From contig JAZLJR010000040.1 of NCBI GenBank assembly GCA_045617925.1, forward strand, positions 1 through 17,990: a stretch of 17,990 nucleotides of DNA, read 5' to 3'. The stretch is from CALELF01 sp045617925. Its GTDB lineage: Bacteria > Synergistota > Synergistia > Synergistales > Synergistaceae. The translations under genes were made by a program, and so were the position numbers. Under the pieces are notes generated by a model. It made no database searches. It saw only the letters and a program-made list of their open reading frames with translations, and was not told the origin of the DNA. Of this stretch, positions 7,912-14,170 are shown one piece after another; the first letter of the stretch is position 1, and every line of letters begins with the position of its first letter.

Positions 7912-8730
7912 TTAATGTGGCACATAAGTGTGCCCCAATGCACCAATTTTTGGAAGGATATGCTCTGGGTTTAATAGTCTGCCATCTTTTCTCATCTCAA
8001 AATGTAGATGATTTGCAGTTGTGCGTCCGGTTCTGCCAACAACAGCAATTTTTTGCCCGCGCTGAACAATTTGTCCTACCTGAACATAAATCGCACCACA
8101 ATGCGAATAAAGTGATGTTGTCTCCTTATCAGGATGTGATATTACGCACGTTTTTCCATAGCCTCTGTATTTTGGGTTATTCACAGAAACAAAAGTTACT
8201 TCTCCGTCAGCAACAGCATAAATTGGCTCACCTGCACGTGACATCATGTCCACCCCAGCATGTCCTCGTCTAACGCCTCTTGAAATATAGCCGTAGCGAA
8301 TAGGCCACACATAACTGTCGGGGGGAAGTTCTGCAACGTCTCCAGATAAATCTGGGTTTGCTTTAAGCATTTCTGTTATTTCTGCATTTTTCTTTTTCTG
8401 TGCAATGGATTCTGCAGAGGAAACATACCTCGCTCTTCCGCGACGCCTTCTATGTTTTCTGCCTTTTCCCTTGCCTAGACTAACTTTTTTGCTGTGTTTT
8501 ACAACTTTACCCTTTTTGTTTTTCTTGCTTGCTTTAAGATTCTTGGCATTTTTAGCATTTTTAGCTTTTTTGCCACTTTTGCCTGAATTTTGCAGGCTTT
8601 TTGTGCTTCCTGTCTGCCCCGCTTTGCCTGAAGCATAGCTAATATCGCATGGCGCAAATGCAAGAAACACCACAATAATAATCAAAAGTGTTTTTTGCAA
8701 TGTCTTTTTTATAAATTTATTTTCTTTCAT
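7912..8730 (-). CDS. Secreted M23 (LytM/lysostaphin-type) metallopeptidase with basic linker
   Basis: Likely cell-wall hydrolase or cell-wall-associated M23 protein. A signal peptide spans residues 1-33: charged start, LLIIIVVFLAFA core, probable cleavage after SYA. A very Lys/Arg-rich low-complexity region (about 36-103, ending RKHRRRRGRARY) follows, then an M23 domain (about 140-258). Zinc ligands are H157 and D161 (HAGVD) and H243 (HLHFE); H210 (SLYSH) and H241 fit the catalytic histidines. All expected residues are present, so it is probably active rather than a degenerate LytM regulator. The start is fixed by the signal peptide and an in-frame TAA six bases upstream, but no Shine-Dalgarno is visible, unlike nearly all its neighbours. 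The basic linker could bind anionic wall polymers, LPS or nucleic acid; this is inference. Confidence 0.9.
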   Translation of the reverse strand: MKENKFIKKTLQKTLLIIIVVFLAFAPCDISYASGKAGQTGSTKSLQNSGKSGKKAKNAKNAKNLKASKKNKKGKVVKHSKKVSLGKGKGRKHRRRRGRARYVSSAESIAQKKKNAEITEMLKANPDLSGDVAELPPDSYVWPIRYGYISRGVRRGHAGVDMMSRAGEPIYAVADGEVTFVSVNNPKYRGYGKTCVISHPDKETTSLYSHCGAIYVQVGQIVQRGQKIAVVGRTGRTTANHLHFEMRKDGRLLNPEHILPKIGALGHTYVPH

Positions 8731-8738
8731 TGTTTATA

Positions 8739-8747
8739 TTTATCACA
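8739..8747 (-). promoter_or_regulatory. Possible extended -10 giving a leaderless peptidase mRNA
   Basis: On the minus strand TGTGATAAA places an extended -10 (GATAAA, 8744-8739) so that transcription would start at about 8732, next to the ATG at 8730. There is no good -35. It would explain the absence of a ribosome-binding site, but the match is only moderate. Confidence 0.25.
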
Positions 8748-8757
8748 AACGAAGCTA

Positions 8758-8816
8758 ACATATTTTGATATGTCTGCCCTTTGCAATTCCCTTCTTATTG
8801 AATATCTGTCAATAAG
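8758..8816. promoter_or_regulatory. Two inverted repeats in the peptidase-udp divergent region
   Basis: ACATAT/ATATGT (8758-8763 with 8768-8773) and CTTATTGA/TCAATAAG (8794-8801 with 8809-8816, 7-nt centre). Both are candidate operator sites in the 226-nt region between divergent genes. The second overlaps a minus-strand TTGACA that has no matching -10. The base composition is very AT-rich, so chance is a real alternative. Confidence 0.3.
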
Positions 8817-8873
8817 TATACATATCAATTAAAAATGTGTCAAATTTTGTGCAAACTTAAACTGATAAATCTA

Positions 8874-8901
8874 TTGACAAAAAAACACACAACTTTATAA
8901 T
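8874..8901 (+). promoter_or_regulatory. Promoter of the uridine phosphorylase gene
   Basis: TTGACA (8874-8879), a 16-nt spacer and a perfect TATAAT (8896-8901). Start is expected near 8908. An inverted repeat AGTTCA-TG-TGAACT (8918-8931) lies just downstream of the start, a good place for a repressor operator. Confidence 0.85.
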
Positions 8902-8956
8902 AGTAAACATAAAATCAAGTTCATGTGAACTAATATAAAAAAGGAGAATTTTTGCT

Positions 8957-9730
8957 ATGAAACTCAAGAACCCTTACTTAAACCCAGAAGATGGTGCACT
9001 TTATCACATTCGTGTGAAACCAGGTGAAGTTGGCAAATATGTCATTTTGCCAGGTGACCCTTTCAGAACAGATGTTATCAAAGATTATTTTGACCAGCCA
9101 CGCCTCGTAGCCCACGCACGTGAGCACAAGACATGGACAGGTTACCTTGATGGTGAAATGGTTTCAGTTTGCTCAACCGGTATGGGATGCCCAAGTGCAT
9201 CTATCGCAGTTGAGGAGCTCATAGCTTGCGGTGCAGATACATTCATCAGAGTTGGAACAGCAGGTCGCCTTGCTGATTCCGTTCAAGATGAAGCAATAAA
9301 TGGAGCAATCATCACAGGCTCCGTCCGTGACGAAGGCCTCACAAGCCACTATGTTCCAAAAGAATATCCAGCAATGGCAAACAGATTTGTCGTAGAAGCT
9401 CTTGCACAAGCGGCAAAGAAAAAGAACCTCTATTATGTCGAAGGTATCGCACACTGCAAAGATTCATACTTTGGAATGGTTGACCCAGATTCACTTCCAA
9501 ACGGTGCAGCATTAAAGACACGTATCCAGATGTGGAAAGATGCAAACGTCATCACCACAGAAATGGAAACAGCAGCACTCTTTGTTGTTTCACAGATTCG
9601 TGGTTGCAGAGCCGGTGCTGTTATGTCCTTCACAGGAGGCAAAGGCGGCCACCACACAGCCGAGTCAATTGAACTCGCAGTTGAGGCAATCAGAGACCTC
9701 ATCAAACAAGACAAGGCAGCAAAGAAATAA
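8957..9730 (+). CDS. udp: Uridine phosphorylase (PNP/UDP phosphorylase family)
   Basis: Cleaves uridine with phosphate to uracil and ribose-1-phosphate in pyrimidine salvage. The 257-residue protein shows VILPGDPFRTD (phosphate loop), VCSTGMGCPSASIAVEEL, which is closer to uridine phosphorylases than to purine enzymes, FIRVGTAG, and TEMETAALF (the ribose-binding Met-Glu pair). AAGGAG (8941-8946) lies 10 nt before the ATG. The gene stands alone between a strong promoter with a palindrome at the start site and a terminator, which suggests regulated expression. Specificity for uridine rather than another nucleoside rests on overall resemblance to E. coli Udp and should be treated as likely. Confidence 0.88.
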   Translation: MKLKNPYLNPEDGALYHIRVKPGEVGKYVILPGDPFRTDVIKDYFDQPRLVAHAREHKTWTGYLDGEMVSVCSTGMGCPSASIAVEELIACGADTFIRVGTAGRLADSVQDEAINGAIITGSVRDEGLTSHYVPKEYPAMANRFVVEALAQAAKKKNLYYVEGIAHCKDSYFGMVDPDSLPNGAALKTRIQMWKDANVITTEMETAALFVVSQIRGCRAGAVMSFTGGKGGHHTAESIELAVEAIRDLIKQDKAAKK

Positions 9731-9745
9731 TAAAATTAAATTTTC

Positions 9746-9778
9746 AAAGGAAATGCCCCACGGCATTTCCTTTTTTTT
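9746..9778 (+). terminator. Intrinsic terminator after udp
   Basis: A 12-bp stem (9746-9757 with 9762-9773, loop CCAC, GGAAATGCC core) ends in an eight-T run (9771-9778). Confidence 0.93.
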
Positions 9779-9859
9779 GTGCTAATTTTGCAAAAATTAC
9801 CCAAAATAAATTGATACTGTTGTATAATTGCTGATAATATTTGAAAGGATGTGACGAAT

Positions 9860-10993
9860 TTGTATACCTTTAATCTCGGTGCAAAGATTTATATGTCTGA
9901 ATGTTCGCTTGATCCGGTTCTTGAAGGCAGAAAAAATGTCCTTATAATCACGGACAAGTTCATTGCAGATAGTGGAATGGTGAAATATGTAACAGATCAC
10001 CTGGATAAAATCTCTGCCCAATATTCAGTTTTTAGTGACGTCCATCCTGACCCAGACACTGGCACTGTAACCGCTGCACTTGAAGCTATGGAAAAGCAAA
10101 ATGCTGACTGCATTATCGCAATGGGCGGTGGAAGTCCGATAGACACGGCAAAGGCTGTGCGTTTCTTTTGGGAAACAAAACTTGGACAGCCCCCAGTGCA
10201 TTTCATAGTTATTCCAACCACCTCCGGCACTGGTTCCGAAGTTAGTGCCTATGCAGTCATTACAGATAAGCAAAAGGGGGCAAAATATCCACTCATTAGC
10301 GACAGACTTTTGCCAGATGCGGCTGTGCTTGATGCAGCCCTCGTTCTCTCTGTGCCACCAAAGGTAACAGCAGACACTGGAATAGATGTTCTCACTCACG
10401 CATTAGAAGCCTTTGTTTCTATAAAGCACAGTGACTTTTCTGATGCAATGGCAGAAAAGGCAATACAGCTTATCTGTCACAATCTACCCATAGTATATAA
10501 AAACGGGAAGAATATAGAGGCACGCCAATCTGTTCATGATGCCGCCTGCATGGCAGGAATTGCTTTTTCAAATGCAGGGCTTGGGCTAAATCACGCAATG
10601 GCGCACGCACTTGGAGCAAAGTTTCACATTCCGCATGGCAGAGCAAACGGAATTTTGTTGCCATACGTTATGAAGTTTAACGCTGGCTGCGAAACAAAAT
10701 TAACAGATACCGCTCAGCGTTACGCAACTATGGCGCACGTCTTGCGAATTGAAGGTTCATCTGTTCGCCAAAGTTCACTCGCTCTCATTCGCGCTGTAAA
10801 GGGCCTTGTAGAACGCATTGGCATTCCAACAACTATAAGGGAAGCAGGTATTGCAAAGGAAGAATTTGAAGCTGAGCTTAATAATTTAGCAGACCTTGCA
10901 ATGGCAGACAGAACCCTTGCCACAAACCCAGTAAAACCAACAAAAGAACAGGTTATAGAATTATTCCGCGGTGCATATCACGGAAAATTGTAG
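9860..10993 (+). CDS. Iron-containing alcohol dehydrogenase family protein
   Basis: NAD(P)-dependent dehydrogenase of the group III (iron-type) family; substrate unknown (butanol-, 1,3-propanediol- or lactaldehyde-type enzymes all look alike). From the preferred start: GGGSPIDTAK (89-98, cofactor), PTTSGTGSE (119-127), and metal ligands D176 and H180 (DVLTH), H245 (NHAMAHALGA) and H259 (IPHG), all intact. The start is either GTG 9851 or TTG 9860. The AAAGGA at 9844-9849 is only 1 nt from the GTG but 10 nt from the TTG, so I choose the TTG (377 residues, MYTFNLGAKIY). TATAAT at 9823-9828 is a possible -10 without a clear -35. It probably reoxidises NADH by reducing an aldehyde. Confidence 0.9.
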   Translation: MYTFNLGAKIYMSECSLDPVLEGRKNVLIITDKFIADSGMVKYVTDHLDKISAQYSVFSDVHPDPDTGTVTAALEAMEKQNADCIIAMGGGSPIDTAKAVRFFWETKLGQPPVHFIVIPTTSGTGSEVSAYAVITDKQKGAKYPLISDRLLPDAAVLDAALVLSVPPKVTADTGIDVLTHALEAFVSIKHSDFSDAMAEKAIQLICHNLPIVYKNGKNIEARQSVHDAACMAGIAFSNAGLGLNHAMAHALGAKFHIPHGRANGILLPYVMKFNAGCETKLTDTAQRYATMAHVLRIEGSSVRQSSLALIRAVKGLVERIGIPTTIREAGIAKEEFEAELNNLADLAMADRTLATNPVKPTKEQVIELFRGAYHGKL

Positions 10994-11010
10994 AACAAAT
11001 AAGATATTAG

Positions 11011-11093
11011 CCATAGAGAACATAAAGAGCATATAGGTTCTTTTGATTTTTCGCGGACAGAGTCCGCCTTTATGTCCTTTATGTTCTTTATGG
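11011..11093. repeat. 27-nt imperfect inverted repeat built on a 9-nt period
   Basis: The left arm 11011-11037 and the reverse complement of the right arm 11067-11093 match at 23 of 27 positions; both begin CCATA and contain AGAACATAAAG. The arms consist of three near-repeats of CATAAAGNN. A 6-bp hairpin GCGGAC-AGA-GTCCGC (11053-11067) sits in the loop. It lies between the dehydrogenase stop and nfnA, and no T-run follows, so it is not a standard terminator. A third copy of the arm lies at 17602. No flanking duplication is evident. Confidence 0.8.
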
Positions 11094-11114
11094 TTTCAAA
11101 AACGAGGTAAAAAA

Positions 11115-11945
11115 GTGTTTGAAATCATTTCAAAAAACCAGATAACAGACAACGAATTTGACATCACTGTGTCAGCGCCAAGAATTGCAAACCACGCAAA
11201 GGCGGGACAATTTGTTGTGCTTCGTGTTGGTGACACGGGAGAAAGAATTCCTCTCACAATCGCCGATTATGACACAGAAGCAGGAACAATTCGCCTTATT
11301 TTTCAAGTTGTCGGGCGTAGCACTGCTTTGCTGTCAAGCTTAAATGTGAGTGATAGCATTACGGACGTTGCTGGCCCACTCGGTATGCCTAGCGAAATTG
11401 AAAATTATGGCACAGTCCTCATGGTTGGCGGTGGAGTTGGCATCGCAGCACTTTTTCCCATCATAAAAGCTTTGAAAAAAGCAGGAAACAAGGTTATTAC
11501 TATCCTTGGCGGCAGAGATAAAGACTTAATCATTTTGCAGGAAGAATGCAAAAAATATAGCGACGAAGTAATTTTTACCACTAATGACGGCAGTCTTGGT
11601 ATGAAGGGCCTTGTTACCGACGCTATGCAACTTGTTGCAGAACGTAAAGGACAAAAAATTGACAAGTGCTGGGCAATAGGTCCTTCCATTATGATGAAGT
11701 TTTGTGCGCAAAAATGTCGTGAGCTTGACTTGCCTTGTGTAGTTTCGCTAAATCCTCTAATGGTGGACGGAACAGGAATGTGTGGCTGTTGCCGTGTGAC
11801 AGTTGGCGACAAAATTTTCTTTGCTTGCGTTGACGGGCCTGAATTTGACGGGCTTGCTGTCGACTGGGACGAATTTTTGGCAAGAAGCAAGCAGTATAAA
11901 GATGAGGAGACTCTCTCCTTTAACAACTACAAGGAGGGAAAATAA
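11115..11945 (+). CDS. nfnA: NfnA-like FAD/[2Fe-2S] subunit of NADH-dependent ferredoxin:NADP+ oxidoreductase
   Basis: Small subunit of the flavin-based electron-bifurcating transhydrogenase (NADPH, NAD+ and ferredoxin). From GTG 11115 it is 276 residues. It has a ferredoxin-reductase-like FAD domain with ERIPLTIADYD (43-53), an NAD-binding fold with VGGGVGIAALFP (104-115), and a C-terminal [2Fe-2S] site DGTGMCGCCRVTV with C223, C226 and C238 and a nearby Asp218, as known for NfnA. The GTG has GAGG (11104-11107) with a 7-nt spacer, and the protein then starts at the family's usual point (VFEII). A frame open to 11043 would add 24 odd residues read through the inverted repeat and is rejected. 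Its stop abuts the nfnB ATG. The same fold occurs in PyrK and sulfide dehydrogenase subunit beta, but the partner gene supports Nfn. Confidence 0.92.
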   Translation: MFEIISKNQITDNEFDITVSAPRIANHAKAGQFVVLRVGDTGERIPLTIADYDTEAGTIRLIFQVVGRSTALLSSLNVSDSITDVAGPLGMPSEIENYGTVLMVGGGVGIAALFPIIKALKKAGNKVITILGGRDKDLIILQEECKKYSDEVIFTTNDGSLGMKGLVTDAMQLVAERKGQKIDKCWAIGPSIMMKFCAQKCRELDLPCVVSLNPLMVDGTGMCGCCRVTVGDKIFFACVDGPEFDGLAVDWDEFLARSKQYKDEETLSFNNYKEGK

Positions 11946-13355
11946 ATGGCAGTTTCAAAGACAAAAACTCCCATAAAAGAACAAGAGCCAAAAGTTCGTG
12001 CAAGAAATTTTGCCGAAGTTTGTCTTGGCTACTCGCTAGAAGAAGGGCGCCTTGAAGCAAACCGCTGTTTGAATTGCAAAACAAAACCCTGTGTGCAGGG
12101 TTGCCCCGTCGGGATAGATATTCCAGCCTTCATAGCAGAAATAAAAAATGGCAATATGGAAGAAGCGTCAAATATATTGTCACGTTTCACCAGTCTTCCT
12201 GCTGTCTGTGGCAGAGTTTGTCCGCAGGAAAATCAGTGTGAGGGACTTTGCACTGTGGGAAGAATAAAGGACAGCCAGCCTGTCGCCATAGGAAAACTTG
12301 AGAGGCTCGTGGCAGACTGGAAGCTTGAAAACAAAAAAAATGATGGAAAACCCGTTAAAACTCAAAAAAATTATAAAGGGCGTGTGGCAGTTGTGGGATC
12401 TGGTCCCTCTGCTCTTACAGTTGCTGGAGACCTCGTAAAACTTGGCTATTACGTCAAAATTTTTGAGGCACTTCACACAGCAGGTGGCGTTTTGATTTAC
12501 GGTATTCCGGAATTCCGTTTGCCAAAGGCGATAGTGAAAAAAGAAATTGAAAATTTGCTTTCACTTGGTGTTGAAATTGAATGCAATGCAGTTGTTGGGC
12601 AAACTGTTACACCAGAGGAATTAAAAGAAAACTTTGACGCTTGTTACATAGCTGTCGGTGCTGGTGCTCCAAAGTTTCAGGGCGTGCCAGGCACGTCACT
12701 GCCAGGCGTTTATTCCGCTTCAGAATTTTTGACAAGAATAAATTTGATGAAGGGCTACCTTTTTCCCGAATATGATACGCCAATAAAGCGCGCAAAAAAT
12801 GTTGTGGTCGTCGGCGGTGGCAACGTTGCAATGGACGCTGCAAGGAGCGCTCTGCGTCTAGGTGCAGAACATGTTACCGTTGTTTACAGAAGAAGCGCAG
12901 CAGAGCTTCCGGCTCGTGTGGAAGAATATCATCATGCGGTAGAAGAGGGAATTAACTTTGCATGGCTCACAAATCCTGTTGAATACATTGCAAATGACGA
13001 AGGCGTGCTTTCCGCAGTTCGTTGCATAAAAATGGAGCTTGGCGAGCCGGACGAAAGTGGTCGTCGCCGTCCTGTTCCCGTGAAAGGTAGCGAGTTCACC
13101 ATTGAAGCAGATTGTGTAATAGAAGCCATTGGACAAGGGGCAAACAAGGTGCTACTCAGCAACTTCCCAGACCTTGAGCTTACAAAGTATGGCTACATAA
13201 AAACGCAAGAAAATTCCTGCAAAACAAATTTGCCATGGGTATTTGCAGGTGGCGACATAGTTACAGGTGCTGCAACAGTTATCTTGGCAATGGGAGCCGG
13301 AAAACTTGCAGCAAAAGAAATTGACGAATTTTTGAATAACAAAAATAAAAAATAA
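11946..13355 (+). CDS. nfnB: NfnB-like FAD/2x[4Fe-4S] subunit of NADH-dependent ferredoxin:NADP+ oxidoreductase (GltD family)
   Basis: Large subunit that carries the bifurcating FAD, two [4Fe-4S] clusters and the NADPH site. The 469-residue protein has N-terminal cysteines C41, C44, C49, C53 and C88, C92, C98, C102. It continues with the FAD fold VVGSGPSALTVAGDLVKLGY (149-168), EALHTAGGVLIYGIPEFRLPK (174-194), a second Rossmann motif VVVGGGNVAMDAARSALRLG and the C-terminal GGDIVTGAATVILAMGAGK. GSGPSAL is a slight variant of the usual GSGPAGL. AAGGAGG (11931-11937) lies within the end of nfnA, 8 nt from the ATG. It is often annotated as glutamate synthase small subunit, but no glutamate synthase large subunit lies nearby and the nfnA partner decides the call. 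Confidence 0.93.
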   Translation: MAVSKTKTPIKEQEPKVRARNFAEVCLGYSLEEGRLEANRCLNCKTKPCVQGCPVGIDIPAFIAEIKNGNMEEASNILSRFTSLPAVCGRVCPQENQCEGLCTVGRIKDSQPVAIGKLERLVADWKLENKKNDGKPVKTQKNYKGRVAVVGSGPSALTVAGDLVKLGYYVKIFEALHTAGGVLIYGIPEFRLPKAIVKKEIENLLSLGVEIECNAVVGQTVTPEELKENFDACYIAVGAGAPKFQGVPGTSLPGVYSASEFLTRINLMKGYLFPEYDTPIKRAKNVVVVGGGNVAMDAARSALRLGAEHVTVVYRRSAAELPARVEEYHHAVEEGINFAWLTNPVEYIANDEGVLSAVRCIKMELGEPDESGRRRPVPVKGSEFTIEADCVIEAIGQGANKVLLSNFPDLELTKYGYIKTQENSCKTNLPWVFAGGDIVTGAATVILAMGAGKLAAKEIDEFLNNKNKK

Positions 13356-13375
13356 TTTTACAGGAGGGTTTCACA

Positions 13376-13618
13376 ATGGTAAAGGTTTATTCAACACAAA
13401 CGTGTCCTTGGTGCGACAGAGTTAAGGAGTACTTAACTGCTTTGAATGTCAAGTTTGAAGTGGCAGACATAACAAACGACAGAGCCACTGCTATGGAGCT
13501 TTTGAAGCACACAAGGCAAATGGCAGTCCCTGTCACACAAATTGACGATGTTTATATCGTTGGTTTTGACAAGGAAAAACTTGATGCAGAGCTAAAAACT
13601 CGTGGTCTTATTGCATAG
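13376..13618 (+). CDS. Glutaredoxin-like protein (YruB/NrdH type)
   Basis: A small thiol-disulfide oxidoreductase of 80 residues with the thioredoxin fold: active site C10-P-W-C13, a cis-proline at P52 in AVPVTQI, and GFDKEKLD near the end. This suits the glutaredoxin-like YruB/NrdH group. AGGAGG (13362-13367) lies 8 nt before the ATG. It is 20 nt after nfnB, with no terminator between them, so it is probably co-transcribed with nfnAB and could draw its reducing power from the NADPH pool those genes supply; that link is inference. No ribonucleotide reductase gene is nearby. Confidence 0.92.
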   Translation: MVKVYSTQTCPWCDRVKEYLTALNVKFEVADITNDRATAMELLKHTRQMAVPVTQIDDVYIVGFDKEKLDAELKTRGLIA

Positions 13619-13666
13619 GTATAGGTTGTAATTTAAATTTTTTTGTAAATTTTTTTAAAAAACCTA

Positions 13667-13695
13667 TTGACAAAATTTTATCCTAGTGATATACT
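13667..13695 (+). promoter_or_regulatory. Very strong promoter of the non-coding RNA
   Basis: TTGACA (13667-13672), exactly 17 nt, TATACT (13690-13695) preceded by TGA (an extended -10). Start is expected near 13702. It is among the best-matching promoters in the window and has no protein gene behind it. A 7-bp inverted repeat (ATAGGTT 13621-13627 with AACCTAT 13661-13667) around a T-rich tract lies upstream and may help end the glutaredoxin transcript. Confidence 0.88.
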
Positions 13696-13897
13696 TCTCA
13701 TCGTTGACGGTACGGAACGTTGAGCGAGCATTAAAACGAGAGTGGAGATGCAAGAGCAACGGAAGAGCCGAAGTAAGACAAGTGGAGGAATAGTGAAATT
13801 GGTGAATAGCCAAGAGAGCTAGGACGAAGAAGCTTGGAAGAAAAGGCAGCTAGCGAAGAACAAACCTAGAGATAGGAGAGGGAGCTAGAAGGTGCTT

Positions 13898-13991
13898 GTT
13901 GAGTAGGAGAAAGGACGAGAGTCCGAGTAAACGAAAAACGATAAGTTGAGTAGAAGAAAGAGCGAAAGCTCGAGTAAACGAAAGACGAAAG
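13898..13991 (+). repeat. Tandem 47-nt RNA module within the non-coding RNA
   Basis: Copies at 13898-13944 and 13945-13991 agree at 33 of their first 39 positions. Each has GTTGAGTAG-R-AGAAAG, a 4-bp hairpin with a GNRA loop, and GAGTAAACGAAA. The hairpin stems differ by two exchanged base pairs (G-C/A-U and A-U/G-C), so pairing is kept while sequence changes. Confidence 0.9.
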
Positions 13992-14127
13992 TCAACAAAA
14001 AGGTGTGTAGGCAGAAGGAAACAGAAAGTACAGAGATGTAAAAGGAAACAGAAACTGCAAGACACAGACGTTTGATTATAGCTAGTAGGTGAAAATCCTA
14101 CAGCTATAAAAACAAACGGAAAGAAAA

Positions 14128-14152
14128 CCTGCCGAGAGGCAGGATTTTTTTT
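14128..14152 (+). terminator. Intrinsic terminator of the non-coding RNA
   Basis: CCTGCC (14128-14133), loop GAGA, GGCAGG (14138-14143), then A and eight T (14145-14152). Confidence 0.95.
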
Positions 14153-14170
14153 GGCAAAAAATTTCTTAAC

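Larger units (their letters stand above)
13702..14152 (+). ncRNA. Large structured non-coding RNA, about 450 nt, family not recognised
   Basis: The region has its own promoter and terminator and no plausible reading frame. It is strongly purine-rich (44 of 60 bases at 13921-13980). Hairpins with GNRA loops: CCTA-GAGA-TAGG (13865-13876), GGAC-GAGA-GTCC (13913-13924), GAGC-GAAA-GCTC (13960-13971), GAC-GAAA-GTC (13984-13993) and TACA-GAGA-TGTA (14029-14040). Longer pairings: CCAAG/CTTGG (13810-13814, 13833-13837), TTGTTGA/TCAACAA (13896-13902, 13992-13998), GCAG/CTGC (14011-14014, 14055-14058), and CGTTTG/CAAACG (14069-14074, 14113-14118) around TATAGCT/AGCTATA and GTAGG/CCTAC. A tandem module shows compensatory pair changes. 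Size and style recall ROOL or GOLLD RNAs; RNase P, tmRNA and SRP RNA hallmarks are absent. Ends are inferred. Confidence 0.85.

Noticed and set aside
8784..8812. Peptidase promoter using TTGACA at 8812-8807 (minus strand)
   Set aside because: The sequence at 16 to 18 nt (GAATTG and neighbours) does not resemble a -10 element.
11011..11093. CRISPR-like or ordinary terminator reading of the inverted repeat
   Set aside because: The arms are inverted rather than regularly spaced direct repeats, there is no spacer series or cas gene, and no T-run follows the stem.
11946..13355. Glutamate synthase small subunit (gltD)
   Set aside because: It has the GltD fold, but no large subunit lies nearby and it directly abuts an NfnA-type partner with a C-terminal [2Fe-2S] site.
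13621..13667. Intrinsic terminator of the nfn-glutaredoxin operon
   Set aside because: ATAGGTT/AACCTAT could pair across a T/A-rich stretch, but the loop is long and no T-run follows the 3' arm; it may only be AT-rich filler before the next promoter.
13898..13991. Two-unit CRISPR array
   Set aside because: The copies are directly adjacent with no unique spacer, and the differences are compensatory pairs in a hairpin.
13850..14065. Minus-strand open frame of 71 codons within the non-coding RNA
   Set aside because: Its composition is a by-product of the purine-rich plus strand (Leu/Phe/Ser-rich translation), it has no ribosome-binding site, and the opposite strand has a better explanation.
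13702..14152. RNase P RNA, tmRNA or SRP RNA as identity of the non-coding RNA
   Set aside because: There is no tRNA-like end pair or tag frame as in tmRNA, no GAGGAAAGTCC-type conserved core as in RNase P, and no SRP tetraloop domain of the GGAAGCAG type.
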